Below are positions 19,489 to 27,417 of a DNA stretch of 59,399 nucleotides, one piece after another. The first letter of the stretch is position 1. Every line of letters starts with the position of its first letter. The DNA comes from Prochloraceae cyanobacterium PL24a_bin.78 (lineage in GTDB: Bacteria; Cyanobacteriota; Cyanobacteriia; Cyanobacteriales; JANQIW01). The stretch covers positions 1 to 59,399 of the forward strand of contig JANQIW010000034.1 of NCBI GenBank assembly GCA_028281945.1. Direction: 5' to 3'. A model generated the notes under the pieces. The model worked only from the letters and a program-made list of their open reading frames with translations. It had not been told where the DNA came from and ran no database searches. The position numbers and the translations under genes are program-made.

Positions 19489-19524
19489 ATCTGAATATCT
19501 TTTAAATATTTAATGGTTTAAATT

Positions 19525-19800
19525 ATGTTCAAGAAAAATTTTCAACAATTTAATAGTATTAATAATATTGCTAATAATCTTAATAACCGTCCAATTTCAT
19601 TAAACATAGCCGAGCAAATTTATAATACGGAAAGTAAAGATTTAGGAGCATTAGATATTTGGTATGAAAAACTTGCCGAGTTTGAACATCAAATATCAAT
19701 AACAACTAGTCTATCTGCAAAGTTTGAATTAACAATGGCTATTGATGAATGTAAACGACAAATTGAAGAGATTGAAAAAAACCTAAAAAAAGAAGATTAA
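19525..19800 (+). CDS. Small coiled-coil protein resembling effector-associated adaptors
   Basis: The 91-residue protein has a polar Asn-rich N-terminus and an alpha-helical C-terminal half. The segment LAEFEHQISITTSLSAKFEL followed by DECKRQIEEIEKN fits the short helical module (ISIT/A-x-x-x-x-KFEL-x-x-x-I-x-x-C/A-x-x-x-I) often found at the ends of cyanobacterial TIR, CHAT, NACHT and WD40 proteins. This is a resemblance by recall. If right, the protein would be a free-standing adaptor for a partner encoded elsewhere. It starts 36 bases after the nucleotidyltransferase gene and is probably cotranscribed with it. Confidence 0.65.
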   Translation: MFKKNFQQFNSINNIANNLNNRPISLNIAEQIYNTESKDLGALDIWYEKLAEFEHQISITTSLSAKFELTMAIDECKRQIEEIEKNLKKED

Positions 19801-19854
19801 GTTTTTGAATTATTAATATTAGAGTGATTTATCATACTTTCTAGTGACAGAGAA

Positions 19855-19870
19855 GGGGAATAAATTCCCC
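19855..19870. other. Perfect palindrome between convergent genes
   Basis: GGGGAAT, two A, then ATTCCCC form a perfect 7-bp inverted repeat in the 90-base gap between the coiled-coil gene and the convergent protease gene. The loop is only two bases, so as RNA one or two pairs would open. It may serve as part of a terminator, but no T run follows. Confidence 0.35.
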
Positions 19871-19890
19871 CAAAGAATACAAAACAATAA

Positions 19891-21204
19891 CTAACGAATG
19901 CTAATTGCTGGATTTGAAGGTGCAATTTGTTCACCGTAAGTATTTCTCAAAACTGAAATTGCCTCTGAATACTGAGGATCATCACTTGTGCCAAATAAAG
20001 AAGGCTGTCTTCGTAGGCGATTTTTCTGAGTAGATGTTAAATCTATTTCAAAATTTGGCTGAATTCCTACTTTATTAATATTCATTCCACTAGGTGGAAA
20101 ATACTGAGAAATTGTGACAGCTAAGCCAGATCCATCGGAAAGAGAATGAACTGATTGTACTGTTCCTTTGCCAAAAGTTGTACTTCCCACTAAAACTGCC
20201 CGATTATTTTCTTTTAAGGCTCCTGCCAAAATTTCACTAGCACTTGCAGAATTTCCGTCAATTAAAACAACTAAAGGTAATTCTGTAATGGCACTGTTAT
20301 TTGCAGAAAAAGTTCTTGTGCCTCCTTGACGATCAACAATACGAACAATAGAACCTTCTTTCATCCACATTCTTGCGATATCCACACTTGCAAATAATAA
20401 TCCGCCGGGATTTCCTCGCAAGTCTAAAACAAAGCCAGAAACATTTTTACTTTCTAGTTCCTTAATAGCTTTTTCCATTTGTTCTGCGGCGTGGGAACTA
20501 AATTCATCTAATTTAATATAGCCAATATCTAAATTATCTTCTTTTCTAAGAGCATAACTCACTGTAGGAATTTCTATTTTTGCACGAGTTAGTTTTACTT
20601 CTATAATTCCTTCATTTCCTCGTGCTAACTCTATGCTTACATCTGTTCCTTCTTTCCCTTTTAACTCCTCTGAGGCTTGTTCAATATTCATTAGGGAAGT
20701 TAATTTCCCATTAATTTTAACAATGCGATCGCCTTTTTGAAGACCACCTTGTTCTGCTGGGGAATTCTCTAAGGTATCAACTACCACGATTTCTTTAGTC
20801 TGACGATCCAATCCAAGACGAACACCTATGCCAAAAAGTTCTCCTGCTGTTTGACGGGTAAGGGATTGGAATTGACGTGGTTCTAGGAAACGAGTATAGG
20901 GATCTCCTAATTGTTTTAAAGATTGACGAATTGCTTTATAAGCTTCTTTTTTGCTTGAATAATTTCTACTTAAAAGTTCTTGTCTAGTTCTTTGCCAATC
21001 TACACGATCTATTCCCACATATTCGTTATTAACTATTTGCCATACCTCGTCAATCACAACTTTAGGACTATCTTCTAAAGCTGCTTTAACGGAAGTACTT
21101 AAGCCCGGAAAGATCATAGAACCTGTTGTTAAACCAACTATGATACCACGCCATAGGGTTTTTTTTATATTTAAAGAAGGCTTTTTTTGTTCTAATTTCT
21201 GCAT
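19891..21204 (-). CDS. C-terminal processing peptidase (S41 family, PDZ)
   Basis: The 437-residue CtpA/CtpB-type serine protease has an N-terminal export signal (about 18-42, ending LSTSVKA). The N-terminal region contains YVGIDRVDWQ and DPYTRFLEP, followed by a PDZ domain (about 105-190, GIGVRLGLD, AEQGGLQKGDRIVKING). The S41 catalytic domain has the Ser in DGNSASASEIL (about 320-330) and the general-base Lys in FGKGTVQ (about 345). Such enzymes act in the thylakoid lumen or periplasm; CtpA processes the D1 protein of photosystem II. The sequence alone does not say whether this is CtpA, CtpB or CtpC, so no symbol is given. Confidence 0.92.
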   Translation of the reverse strand: MQKLEQKKPSLNIKKTLWRGIIVGLTTGSMIFPGLSTSVKAALEDSPKVVIDEVWQIVNNEYVGIDRVDWQRTRQELLSRNYSSKKEAYKAIRQSLKQLGDPYTRFLEPRQFQSLTRQTAGELFGIGVRLGLDRQTKEIVVVDTLENSPAEQGGLQKGDRIVKINGKLTSLMNIEQASEELKGKEGTDVSIELARGNEGIIEVKLTRAKIEIPTVSYALRKEDNLDIGYIKLDEFSSHAAEQMEKAIKELESKNVSGFVLDLRGNPGGLLFASVDIARMWMKEGSIVRIVDRQGGTRTFSANNSAITELPLVVLIDGNSASASEILAGALKENNRAVLVGSTTFGKGTVQSVHSLSDGSGLAVTISQYFPPSGMNINKVGIQPNFEIDLTSTQKNRLRRQPSLFGTSDDPQYSEAISVLRNTYGEQIAPSNPAISIR

Positions 21205-21450
21205 AATTTATAAAATTGCTCTAAAGTTTTATCTAATTCAAGCTTGATTAAGGATTTTTTCAAATATCATATCCTCAATATTTCCCTAATCAAAGGAGTT
21301 AAATTGTTAGGACACAAACTAAGATTAATACACCAATAAAAGCTTTTTTTTGGTAATATTTCTATTATTAATTGTGCCAAAACTATGCCTCCTTAAAATA
21401 TAGAGATTGATATAGGCTTATTAAGGGATCGACTTAATACTAGATTTAGT

Positions 21451-21897
21451 TTAATCAATATTGATATTAATGCCAGACTGGATAAAATCTAATAACATTT
21501 TTTGATGGGGAATTCCTAAAGGTCTAAAATCATTTAATTTTGGAGAATAGCAATTACCTCTTTGAATATCTTCTGGAGTAGCTAAAGCTAAATCTGCACC
21601 TTCACCTAGGATTAAATGATGGATTGGCACTGTTAATGGCCCATGGTAAAGATGGCGAATCGCTCTATCATCATTATAGCAACGAAATTTTTTTGGTTGA
21701 GGAACTAAATAATTAATTTCTTCTATTAATTCTCGTTTTAATCCTTCTTCTGGGGTTTCCCCTGCTTCTAGATGTCCACCAAAAAGTCCCCATCGATCGG
21801 GATAGAGAATATGAGGAAAATTATCTCGTAGTTGGAGCAAAAATTTTCCTTCTCTGTAAAGGATCGCAAGTGCTACAGCAACTGGTTGATGGTTCAT
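21451..21897 (-). CDS. Nudix hydrolase
   Basis: The 148-residue protein carries the Nudix box from G41 (GHLEAGETPEEGLKRELIEE) with the metal-binding RELIEE. The penultimate Gly of the consensus is replaced by Asn (EINY). Nudix enzymes hydrolyse nucleoside diphosphates linked to another moiety; the substrate is not predictable. The start overlaps the stop of the upstream lipoprotein gene by four bases, so the two are translationally coupled. DRWGLFGGHLEAGE and RHLYHGPLTVP resemble cyanobacterial NUDIX proteins of the housekeeping kind. Confidence 0.9.
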   Translation of the reverse strand: MNHQPVAVALAILYREGKFLLQLRDNFPHILYPDRWGLFGGHLEAGETPEEGLKRELIEEINYLVPQPKKFRCYNDDRAIRHLYHGPLTVPIHHLILGEGADLALATPEDIQRGNCYSPKLNDFRPLGIPHQKMLLDFIQSGININID

Positions 21898-22304
21898 TCT
21901 GGCTTATCCAACTCTATTTGTTTTAGTTCTATCACATAATATTCTCCTAATTCTTGGTCTTCAATGGGAATATTTTGGTATTGTAATTGACCTTGAATTA
22001 AGATGGAATTACCTATTTTGGGCAATTCCTGACGGGTATAAACCCAGATACTACCTGTAGTATCTTCTAATAAATAAGCACTACTATCTAGGAATTTAAC
22101 AATTTTTACAACTTTTCCTTGAAGATAAATTTGAGAATCAGTATCTTTAGATACTTTTAGTTGAGCTATTTCACTAGGGGAAAAGTTAAAACCTAAATAG
22201 GGGGAATTATAACATCCTATTAATCCGGGGAGAATTAATAGTGATAAAGAAATTACTTTGATTTTTGTCCAAAGGTTTATTATTGCTATTTTATATGGCA
22301 TCAT
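21894..22304 (-). CDS. Putative lipoprotein with OB-like domain
   Basis: The 136-residue protein begins with a basic, hydrophobic segment ending LILPGLIGC. This is a lipobox-like sequence that would place Cys31 as the lipidated residue. The mature part looks like a small beta-barrel (IYLQGKVVKIVKFLDSSAYLLEDTTGSIWVYT, then GNSILIQGQLQYQNIPI), as in OB-fold proteins of the bacterial BOF/NirD type. No enzymatic residues are visible. It is directly coupled to the Nudix gene by a 4-bp overlap, and divergent from folD with 41 bases between the start codons, so the promoters overlap. Confidence 0.75.
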   Translation of the reverse strand: MMPYKIAIINLWTKIKVISLSLLILPGLIGCYNSPYLGFNFSPSEIAQLKVSKDTDSQIYLQGKVVKIVKFLDSSAYLLEDTTGSIWVYTRQELPKIGNSILIQGQLQYQNIPIEDQELGEYYVIELKQIELDKPE

Positions 22305-22345
22305 AGGAGATCAATCTCGCAGCATAAAAGTCTTTAAATTATATT

Positions 22346-23230
22346 ATGTCCGATCGAATTGCTAATATACTAGATGGAAAAGCACTTGCTAAAAAAATTA
22401 AGCTCTCTTTAAAGGATCGAATCGAATCAATCCAGTCACAAGTTAATCGCCCTCCTGGTTTGGCTGTATTAATGGTGGGAGATAATCCTGCTAGTAAAGT
22501 TTATGTCCGCAATAAGGAAAAATCTTGTGGTAAATTAGGTATCAATTCTTATGGTCGTCATTTCCCTAGCCAAACCTCTTTTGAGGAGGTTAAAAATGCT
22601 ATCCTTGAATTAAATCAGAATCCTGAAGTTGATGGAATTTTAGTACAATTACCTTTACCAGAGCATTTAGACTCAGTGGCATTGTTAAACCTCATCCATC
22701 CTGATAAAGATGTTGATGGGCTTCATCCTCTTAATTTGGGTAGATTAGTCAGAGGGGAAGAGGGTTTGCGATCGTGTACACCTGCTGGTGTTATGAGAGT
22801 ATTAGAAGAATACGAGATAGAATGTTCTGGCAAAAATGTAGTGGTGGTAGGAAGGAGTATTTTAGTGGGTAAACCTTTAGCATTAATGTTGTTGGCAAAA
22901 AATGCTACGCTAACTATAGCCCATTCTCGAACTCAAAATTTAGCTGGGGTAACTAGGGAAGCTGATATTGTGGTAGCAGCCGCTGGTAAACCTAATCTCA
23001 TTAGTAAAGAGATGATTAAAGTTGGTGCTACAGTTATCGATGTAGGGATTAATCGAATTCCGAATCCAGAAGAGGAAGGAAAATTCCGATTAGTAGGAGA
23101 TGTAGATTTTGAATCAGTAGCCCAATCCGCAGGATATATTACCCCGGTACCGGGGGGAATTGGCCCTATGACAGTGGCAATGCTATTAGAAAATACAGTA
23201 TTAAGTTACCAACGAAGAATGGGAATCTAA
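22346..23230 (+). CDS. folD: Methylenetetrahydrofolate dehydrogenase/cyclohydrolase FolD
   Basis: FolD interconverts 5,10-methylene-THF, methenyl-THF and 10-formyl-THF. The 294-residue product contains the family blocks [14 protein letters not shown] with the catalytic Lys, [26 protein letters not shown], the NADP-binding [12 protein letters not shown] and the C-terminal [18 protein letters not shown]. Length is normal. It starts a run of same-strand genes with crtE and a PAP2-like gene, an arrangement seen in other cyanobacteria. The 92-base gap before crtE could hold a promoter. Confidence 0.97.
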   Translation: MSDRIANILDGKALAKKIKLSLKDRIESIQSQVNRPPGLAVLMVGDNPASKVYVRNKEKSCGKLGINSYGRHFPSQTSFEEVKNAILELNQNPEVDGILVQLPLPEHLDSVALLNLIHPDKDVDGLHPLNLGRLVRGEEGLRSCTPAGVMRVLEEYEIECSGKNVVVVGRSILVGKPLALMLLAKNATLTIAHSRTQNLAGVTREADIVVAAAGKPNLISKEMIKVGATVIDVGINRIPNPEEEGKFRLVGDVDFESVAQSAGYITPVPGGIGPMTVAMLLENTVLSYQRRMGI

Positions 23231-23361
23231 AGAATGAGAAAATATATCGAGTTGTAGCCCATATAAAGTATCAAAAAGAATAAATGTAGTTAGTAGCAAA
23301 GAAATGACACATTGCCTGTAGAATGGGAAACAACAAGCTAGTTGGTTTAAAAAATCAAGAC

Positions 23362-24291
23362 ATGGTCAAAATAGAAGAAAAACAAGGCTCTTATCAACAA
23401 GAGGCAATCTTTGATCTAAAAGCTTACTTGAATCAGCGAAAAAACCTGATGGAAGAAGCATTAGATCATTGTCTTCCTGTAGGTAAACCAGAAAAAATTT
23501 ATGAGGCAATGCGTTATTCTCTGTTGGCAGGGGGGAAGCGTTTACGCCCTATTCTTTGTTTAGCTACTTGTGAATTAGCTCAAGGAACCGTGGAAATGGC
23601 AATGCCAACTGCCTGTGCTTTGGAAATGATTCACACCATGTCCTTGATTCATGATGATTTGCCTGCAATGGATAATGATGACTATCGCAGGGGTAAATTA
23701 ACAAATCACAAGGTTTATGGTGATGATATTGCTATCCTTGCTGGGGATGGATTATTGGCTTATGCTTTTGAATATATTGCTCGCGAAACTAAAAATGTTC
23801 CCCCTGAAAGGATTTTAGAGGTAATATCTCAAGTTAGTTATGCTAGTGGTGCTGCTGCTTTGGTTGGCGGTCAAGTGATGGATTTGGAGTCTGAAGGGAA
23901 AACAGATATCGATGCTCAGACTTTGACTTATATTCATACTCACAAAACTGGTGCTTTATTGGAAGCTTGCGTTTTATCTGGTGCAATTTTAGCTGGTGCT
24001 AGTTCCGAAGATAGAATAAAATTGTCTAAATATGCCCAAAATATTGGTTTGGCTTTTCAAATAGTTGATGATATTTTAGATATTACGGCCACTCAAGAGG
24101 AGTTAGGAAAATCTGTTGGGAAGGATTTACAAGCTCAAAAGGTAACTTATCCTAGTATTTGGGGATTAGAAGAGTCTAAAGTTCAAGCTACTAAGTTAAT
24201 TGATGAGGCTATCTCTCAGTTGAGCCATTATGGCGAAAAGGCAGAACCTTTACGGGCCATTGCCAAGTTTATTTTAAATCGTAAGCATTAA
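23362..24291 (+). CDS. crtE: Geranylgeranyl diphosphate synthase
   Basis: CrtE condenses IPP with allylic diphosphates to make GGPP for carotenoids, phytol and quinones. The first Asp-rich motif is in [15 protein letters not shown] and the second in [19 protein letters not shown] and [11 protein letters not shown] are also conserved. An upstream ATG at 23323 would add 13 residues ([13 protein letters not shown]) that have no counterpart in CrtE proteins I know. I prefer the ATG at 23362 (MVKIEEKQG), giving 309 residues. The start choice is not certain. A PAP2-like gene follows after 17 bases. Confidence 0.94.
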   Translation: MVKIEEKQGSYQQEAIFDLKAYLNQRKNLMEEALDHCLPVGKPEKIYEAMRYSLLAGGKRLRPILCLATCELAQGTVEMAMPTACALEMIHTMSLIHDDLPAMDNDDYRRGKLTNHKVYGDDIAILAGDGLLAYAFEYIARETKNVPPERILEVISQVSYASGAAALVGGQVMDLESEGKTDIDAQTLTYIHTHKTGALLEACVLSGAILAGASSEDRIKLSKYAQNIGLAFQIVDDILDITATQEELGKSVGKDLQAQKVTYPSIWGLEESKVQATKLIDEAISQLSHYGEKAEPLRAIAKFILNRKH

Positions 24292-24308
24292 ACCCCTAAA
24301 AATCAATC

Positions 24309-24764
24309 ATGGAGGATTTTGGATACATTTTTAAGAATCAGGTTTTGCTCGTAGCTTTACTTTCTTGTTTTATTGCTCAAGGGCTGAAAGCGATTGTTGA
24401 GTTAATTAAGCATGGCAAATTGAATCTTCGTTATTTGGTTACTACTGGTGGAATGCCTAGTGCTCACTCTGCTTTAGTGGGTTCTTTGGCTACCGGTGTG
24501 GGCCTCTCTATGGGTTGGTCTTCTCCTGATTTTGCCATCGCCTGTTTGTTTGCTGTGATCGTTATGTATGATGCGGCAGGCATTCGTCAAGCAGCAGGTA
24601 AGCAAGCCCAAATTCTTAACCAAATTGTTGATGAGTTTTTTCAAGAACATAAGAATATTAATGAAGAGCGTCTGAAAGAGTTACTAGGGCATACTCCTTT
24701 TCAGGTATTTGTCGGCTTGGCTCTTGGTATTAGTATTTCTTTGATTGCTAATGAGCTTTTATAA
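24309..24764 (+). CDS. Divergent PAP2-family (DUF212) membrane protein
   Basis: The 151-residue membrane protein has about four helices and the motif GGMPSAHSALVGSLATGVG (about 47-65), a PAP2-like signature with the catalytic-site His. RQAAGKQAQILNQIVDEF and RLKELLGHTPFQVFVG follow, typical of the divergent PAP2 family (DUF212). These are probable lipid or isoprenoid phosphate phosphatases. Its place 17 bases after crtE suggests a role with prenyl phosphates, which is an inference. A long hairpin follows. Confidence 0.9.
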   Translation: MEDFGYIFKNQVLLVALLSCFIAQGLKAIVELIKHGKLNLRYLVTTGGMPSAHSALVGSLATGVGLSMGWSSPDFAIACLFAVIVMYDAAGIRQAAGKQAQILNQIVDEFFQEHKNINEERLKELLGHTPFQVFVGLALGISISLIANELL

Positions 24765-24894
24765 TAATTTTAGATAACAATTAAATATTCTAGATAAAAT
24801 TTTATAAAATACTTTTTTTTATAGTAAAATTTAGTACTAGAATTAATATTTATTAATAATTTTAATAATTAATATTGGTTTTGCTAGAAATCTT

Positions 24895-24948
24895 AACCCC
24901 ATACCTGAAGATAGATTTCTCATTCACAAATCAACAGGTAGGGGTTTT
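24895..24948. terminator. Terminator-like inverted repeat
   Basis: AACCCC and TACCTG in the left arm pair with CAGGTA and GGGGTT in the right arm, a 12-bp stem with one bulged base and a loop of 28 bases, ending in TTTT. It separates the folD-crtE-PAP2 run from the convergent small ORF. The other bases from 24765 to 25001 are AT-rich with no gene seen. Confidence 0.6.
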
Positions 24949-25001
24949 GGCTATTTAGTTAACTTGAAATTTTATACTTTTCAGAAATATCTCATGAATA
25001 T

Positions 25002-25154
25002 CTAGAAAATACCTAGTAACACTAAAAGGGCAAAAAGGCTTATTAATAAAATTGTTACTGCTAAGATACCTAACCAAGGCTCACGATTAATGCTATCAAG
25101 ATATTCATTGACTTTTCTATCTTTTTCTTCTGGATGCCAAATTGTTGGTTTCAT
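25002..25154 (-). CDS. Small single-pass membrane protein (50 aa)
   Basis: A short frame encodes MKPTIWHPEEKDRKVNEYLD, then SINREP and a 24-residue hydrophobic tail (WLGILAVTILLISLFALLVLLGIF). An AGAGAGG ribosome site lies 8 bases before this ATG. An ATG six bases upstream (25160) would be only 2 bases from it, so I chose the inner start. Small one-helix proteins of this sort are common thylakoid or photosystem-associated subunits in cyanobacteria, but no ELIP/HLIP motif (ExxxGRxAM) is present and I cannot name a family. Confidence 0.65.
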   Translation of the reverse strand: MKPTIWHPEEKDRKVNEYLDSINREPWLGILAVTILLISLFALLVLLGIF

Positions 25155-25374
25155 AAACATTACCTCTCTAAAACTTTGAGATGGTTTCTAATATCAAAAT
25201 TCTAACAAGTACTTTATGAAAAATGCCACCCAAATCTCATAAATCTTAATATATTTAAATCTTTACATTACTACATAGTTTAAATTTTGAGGTTAATTCA
25301 TCTTAAGTTTTATTTATTTAAAAAAAAATATTGATAAAAGTAATTAAATTCATGGTTTATCTTAAAAATAATTC

Positions 25375-25476
25375 AAATCCCAATCTCCCAATCTTCCAAT
25401 CTCCCAATCTCCCAAGTCTCCCCATCTCCCCATCTCCCATTCTCCCAATCTCCCAAGTCTTCCCAAGTCTCCCATT
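25375..25476. repeat. Degenerate CCCAATCT tandem tract
   Basis: About 100 bases consist of units close to CCCAATCT with variants (CCCAAGTCT, CCCCATCT, CCCATTCT). Similar tracts occur at about 39698-39730 and 52632-52708. The tract has no open frame and no spacer structure. The rest of 25161-25541 shows no gene. Confidence 0.8.
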
Positions 25477-25541
25477 TTTCTGAGACTATCAACCTAGGGA
25501 TATAGAATTACCCTTCTAAGTTGACAGCCAACCTAGGAATA

Positions 25542-25874
25542 CTAAACTTTTTCTGCTTCAAGAGAAGCTAAAGCATCAGGAATGCTATCACTTGGAGCCT
25601 CAAAACTACCTGTTAATACATATTCTAATCGCAATTTTAACCAATTCATAAATAAATTATCGGTAGTAATCACTGCCACATTAGATTCAGGGCATTTAGC
25701 CTTAACTTCCTTTAATTCAGGAGCGTTTAAAAAAGCAGGCTGTTTCACCAACCAAAAGTCTATTTCCTTTTCTTGTTCCTGATAATAGCGAATTCTTTCT
25801 TTGAGAACTTCCTCAAAAGGCTCTTCTTCTAATAAAAATTTCTGACTAGCTAAAACGTAGTAATAAGTTGTCAT
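25542..25874 (-). CDS. ycf54: Ycf54, Mg-protoporphyrin monomethyl ester cyclase subunit
   Basis: The 110-residue protein opens MTTYYYVLASQKFLLEEEPF and continues EEVLKERIRYY and EIDFWLVKQPAFLNAPEL, as in Ycf54 of cyanobacteria and chloroplasts. Ycf54 is needed for activity or assembly of the aerobic Mg-protoporphyrin IX monomethyl ester oxidative cyclase, which forms the fifth ring of chlorophyll. It is a small soluble alpha/beta protein. It has 78 bases upstream to pdxJ in the same direction. It is one of several tetrapyrrole-related functions in the window besides the GUN4 domains. Confidence 0.93.
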   Translation of the reverse strand: MTTYYYVLASQKFLLEEEPFEEVLKERIRYYQEQEKEIDFWLVKQPAFLNAPELKEVKAKCPESNVAVITTDNLFMNWLKLRLEYVLTGSFEAPSDSIPDALASLEAEKV

Positions 25875-25952
25875 CTTTAGTAAAACCTATAAATTTTCAA
25901 TATTTGAGTTATATCGGGAAACGAGTTGAAAATCCAAAAATGTAATTGATAA

Positions 25953-26690
25953 TTAAGAATTACTTGAAGAGAATTCCCCCCGCATAGCCAAATTCATCTC
26001 TCTAACGGCCCTTTCCATACCCACCAATACGGCACGACTGATAATACTATGACCAATATTAAGTTCTTCCATGCCAGTAATAGAAGCCACAGGGTAAACA
26101 TTCCAATAGGTTAAGCCATGGCCAGCATTAACTCGCAAACCTACAGAAATGGCTTGTTGTGCACCTCGATCTAATTTTGCGAACTCCTTTTCTCTAGTGG
26201 TTTCATCCGTAGCATTAGCATAGGTACCAGTATGTAATTCAATAAATTTAGCTTTGATCTTAGCTGAGGCTTCAATTTGAGCTTCATCGGCATCAATAAA
26301 TAAGCTAACTGGGATTCCTTCTCCTTGTAACTTCTCTACTACCTCTGAGATTCGGCTCAAATTCCCTGCAATCTCTAATCCTCCTTCCGTGGTAATCTCT
26401 TCTCGTCTCTCTGGAACTAAAGTAACATAATCCGGCTTCAGAGAAAGAGCAATTCTCACCATCTCATCTGTGGCAGCCATTTCCAAATTCAAATGAGTAC
26501 GCACTGTTTCTCGAAGAATACGGATATCTCGATCTTGAATGTGTCGTCGATCTTCCCTTAAATGGGCAGTAATTCCATTTGCCCCTCCTAATTCTGCTAA
26601 AACCGCCGCTGCAATGGGATCCGGTTCTACTGTACGTCGTGCCTGTCTAATCGTGGCAACATGATCTATATTGACACCAAGAGTTAGCAA
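25953..26690 (-). CDS. pdxJ: Pyridoxine 5'-phosphate synthase PdxJ
   Basis: PdxJ joins 1-deoxyxylulose 5-phosphate with aminoacetone phosphate to form pyridoxine 5'-phosphate. The product has the TIM-barrel motifs [45 protein letters not shown] and VNAGHGLTY. An ATG at 26747 would add 19 unconserved basic residues. I chose TTG at 26690, which has AGGAGA about 8 bases upstream and gives the canonical N-terminus (TTG CTA ACT CTT GGT). The resulting 245 residues fit the family. It probably forms a pair with ycf54 downstream. Confidence 0.95.
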   Translation of the reverse strand: MLTLGVNIDHVATIRQARRTVEPDPIAAAVLAELGGANGITAHLREDRRHIQDRDIRILRETVRTHLNLEMAATDEMVRIALSLKPDYVTLVPERREEITTEGGLEIAGNLSRISEVVEKLQGEGIPVSLFIDADEAQIEASAKIKAKFIELHTGTYANATDETTREKEFAKLDRGAQQAISVGLRVNAGHGLTYWNVYPVASITGMEELNIGHSIISRAVLVGMERAVREMNLAMRGEFSSSNS

Positions 26691-26862
26691 ATTCCTTTTT
26701 CTCCTAAATTTTAGATTTTTTGCTATAGTAGTAAATAATTGTAACAAAATACAATCCCCACTCTATTCCATGGAGAGTAGGGAGAAATCCTAAATAATCT
26801 TAAAGTTAATCTTAATTTTTGCAATCATTTTGTAACAACTAGGTGACAAATATCTAACAATC

Positions 26863-27282
26863 TTAGTCAAGATAACCCATTAAGACTAGAGGATCATCTA
26901 TTTGATTAGAAGCTACAGGGCGATTTCCCATAACGGAGTAAGTATCACTAACTTTAAGGATGCTAGCAGAAATAGGGCGTTGGCCTGAAACTGCAAGAGT
27001 ATTTTTAATGTGTATATCACTCTTAACAATAGGGCGAGCACTTCCTACAGAATCATAAGTACCTACAATTTGTAAATGACTGGATTCTATAGGACGATTT
27101 TGAGGAAGAAGATAGGAAGATTTTTGTTCCAATTTAACTGGTTTATTCTCGCTTGTTTCTGATTTATCTTTGACTGATAGTGCTACCATTTGTTTATCTC
27201 CAGTAGTTTTATTTTCTGGGGTATTAGTTTTCTCGGTTTTATTAGCTTCTGTTTTGTTATTGTTTAGGGTTTCAATGCTCAT
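26863..27282 (-). CDS. Arg-Pro repeat protein of unknown function
   Basis: The 139-residue protein has a low-complexity, Lys/Thr/Asn-rich N-terminal third (to about 50). Four spaced repeats of about 19-20 residues follow, each starting R-P-[IV] at R63, R83, R102 and R121, with a following S-x-[LI]-x-[IV] and T-[YL] (HLQIVGTYDSVG, ILKVSDTYSVMG). No signal peptide, membrane helix or catalytic motif is seen. Similar RP[IV]-repeat proteins seem to occur in other cyanobacteria, but I know no function. It is divergent from uvrB, with about 135 bases between. Confidence 0.72.
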   Translation of the reverse strand: MSIETLNNNKTEANKTEKTNTPENKTTGDKQMVALSVKDKSETSENKPVKLEQKSSYLLPQNRPIESSHLQIVGTYDSVGSARPIVKSDIHIKNTLAVSGQRPISASILKVSDTYSVMGNRPVASNQIDDPLVLMGYLD

Positions 27283-27417
27283 TACTTTTATCTCCTTAAC
27301 TAGATTTGTATTTTTAATTTCTACTGCCTTGAGCTTTAAATATGGCTTTATTCTATAAGCAGTGATTTTATTTTATTTTAAAGATCATCTCTATTATACG
27401 CTAATTCAAAAATAGAT

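Noticed and set aside
18271-19800. Lasso or other peptide natural-product cluster
   Set aside because: The nucleotidyltransferase family is found in such clusters, but no precursor, protease, cyclase or radical SAM gene is near.
25375-25476. A CRISPR-like array
   Set aside because: Units are 8-9 bases without spacers; this is a simple tandem tract.
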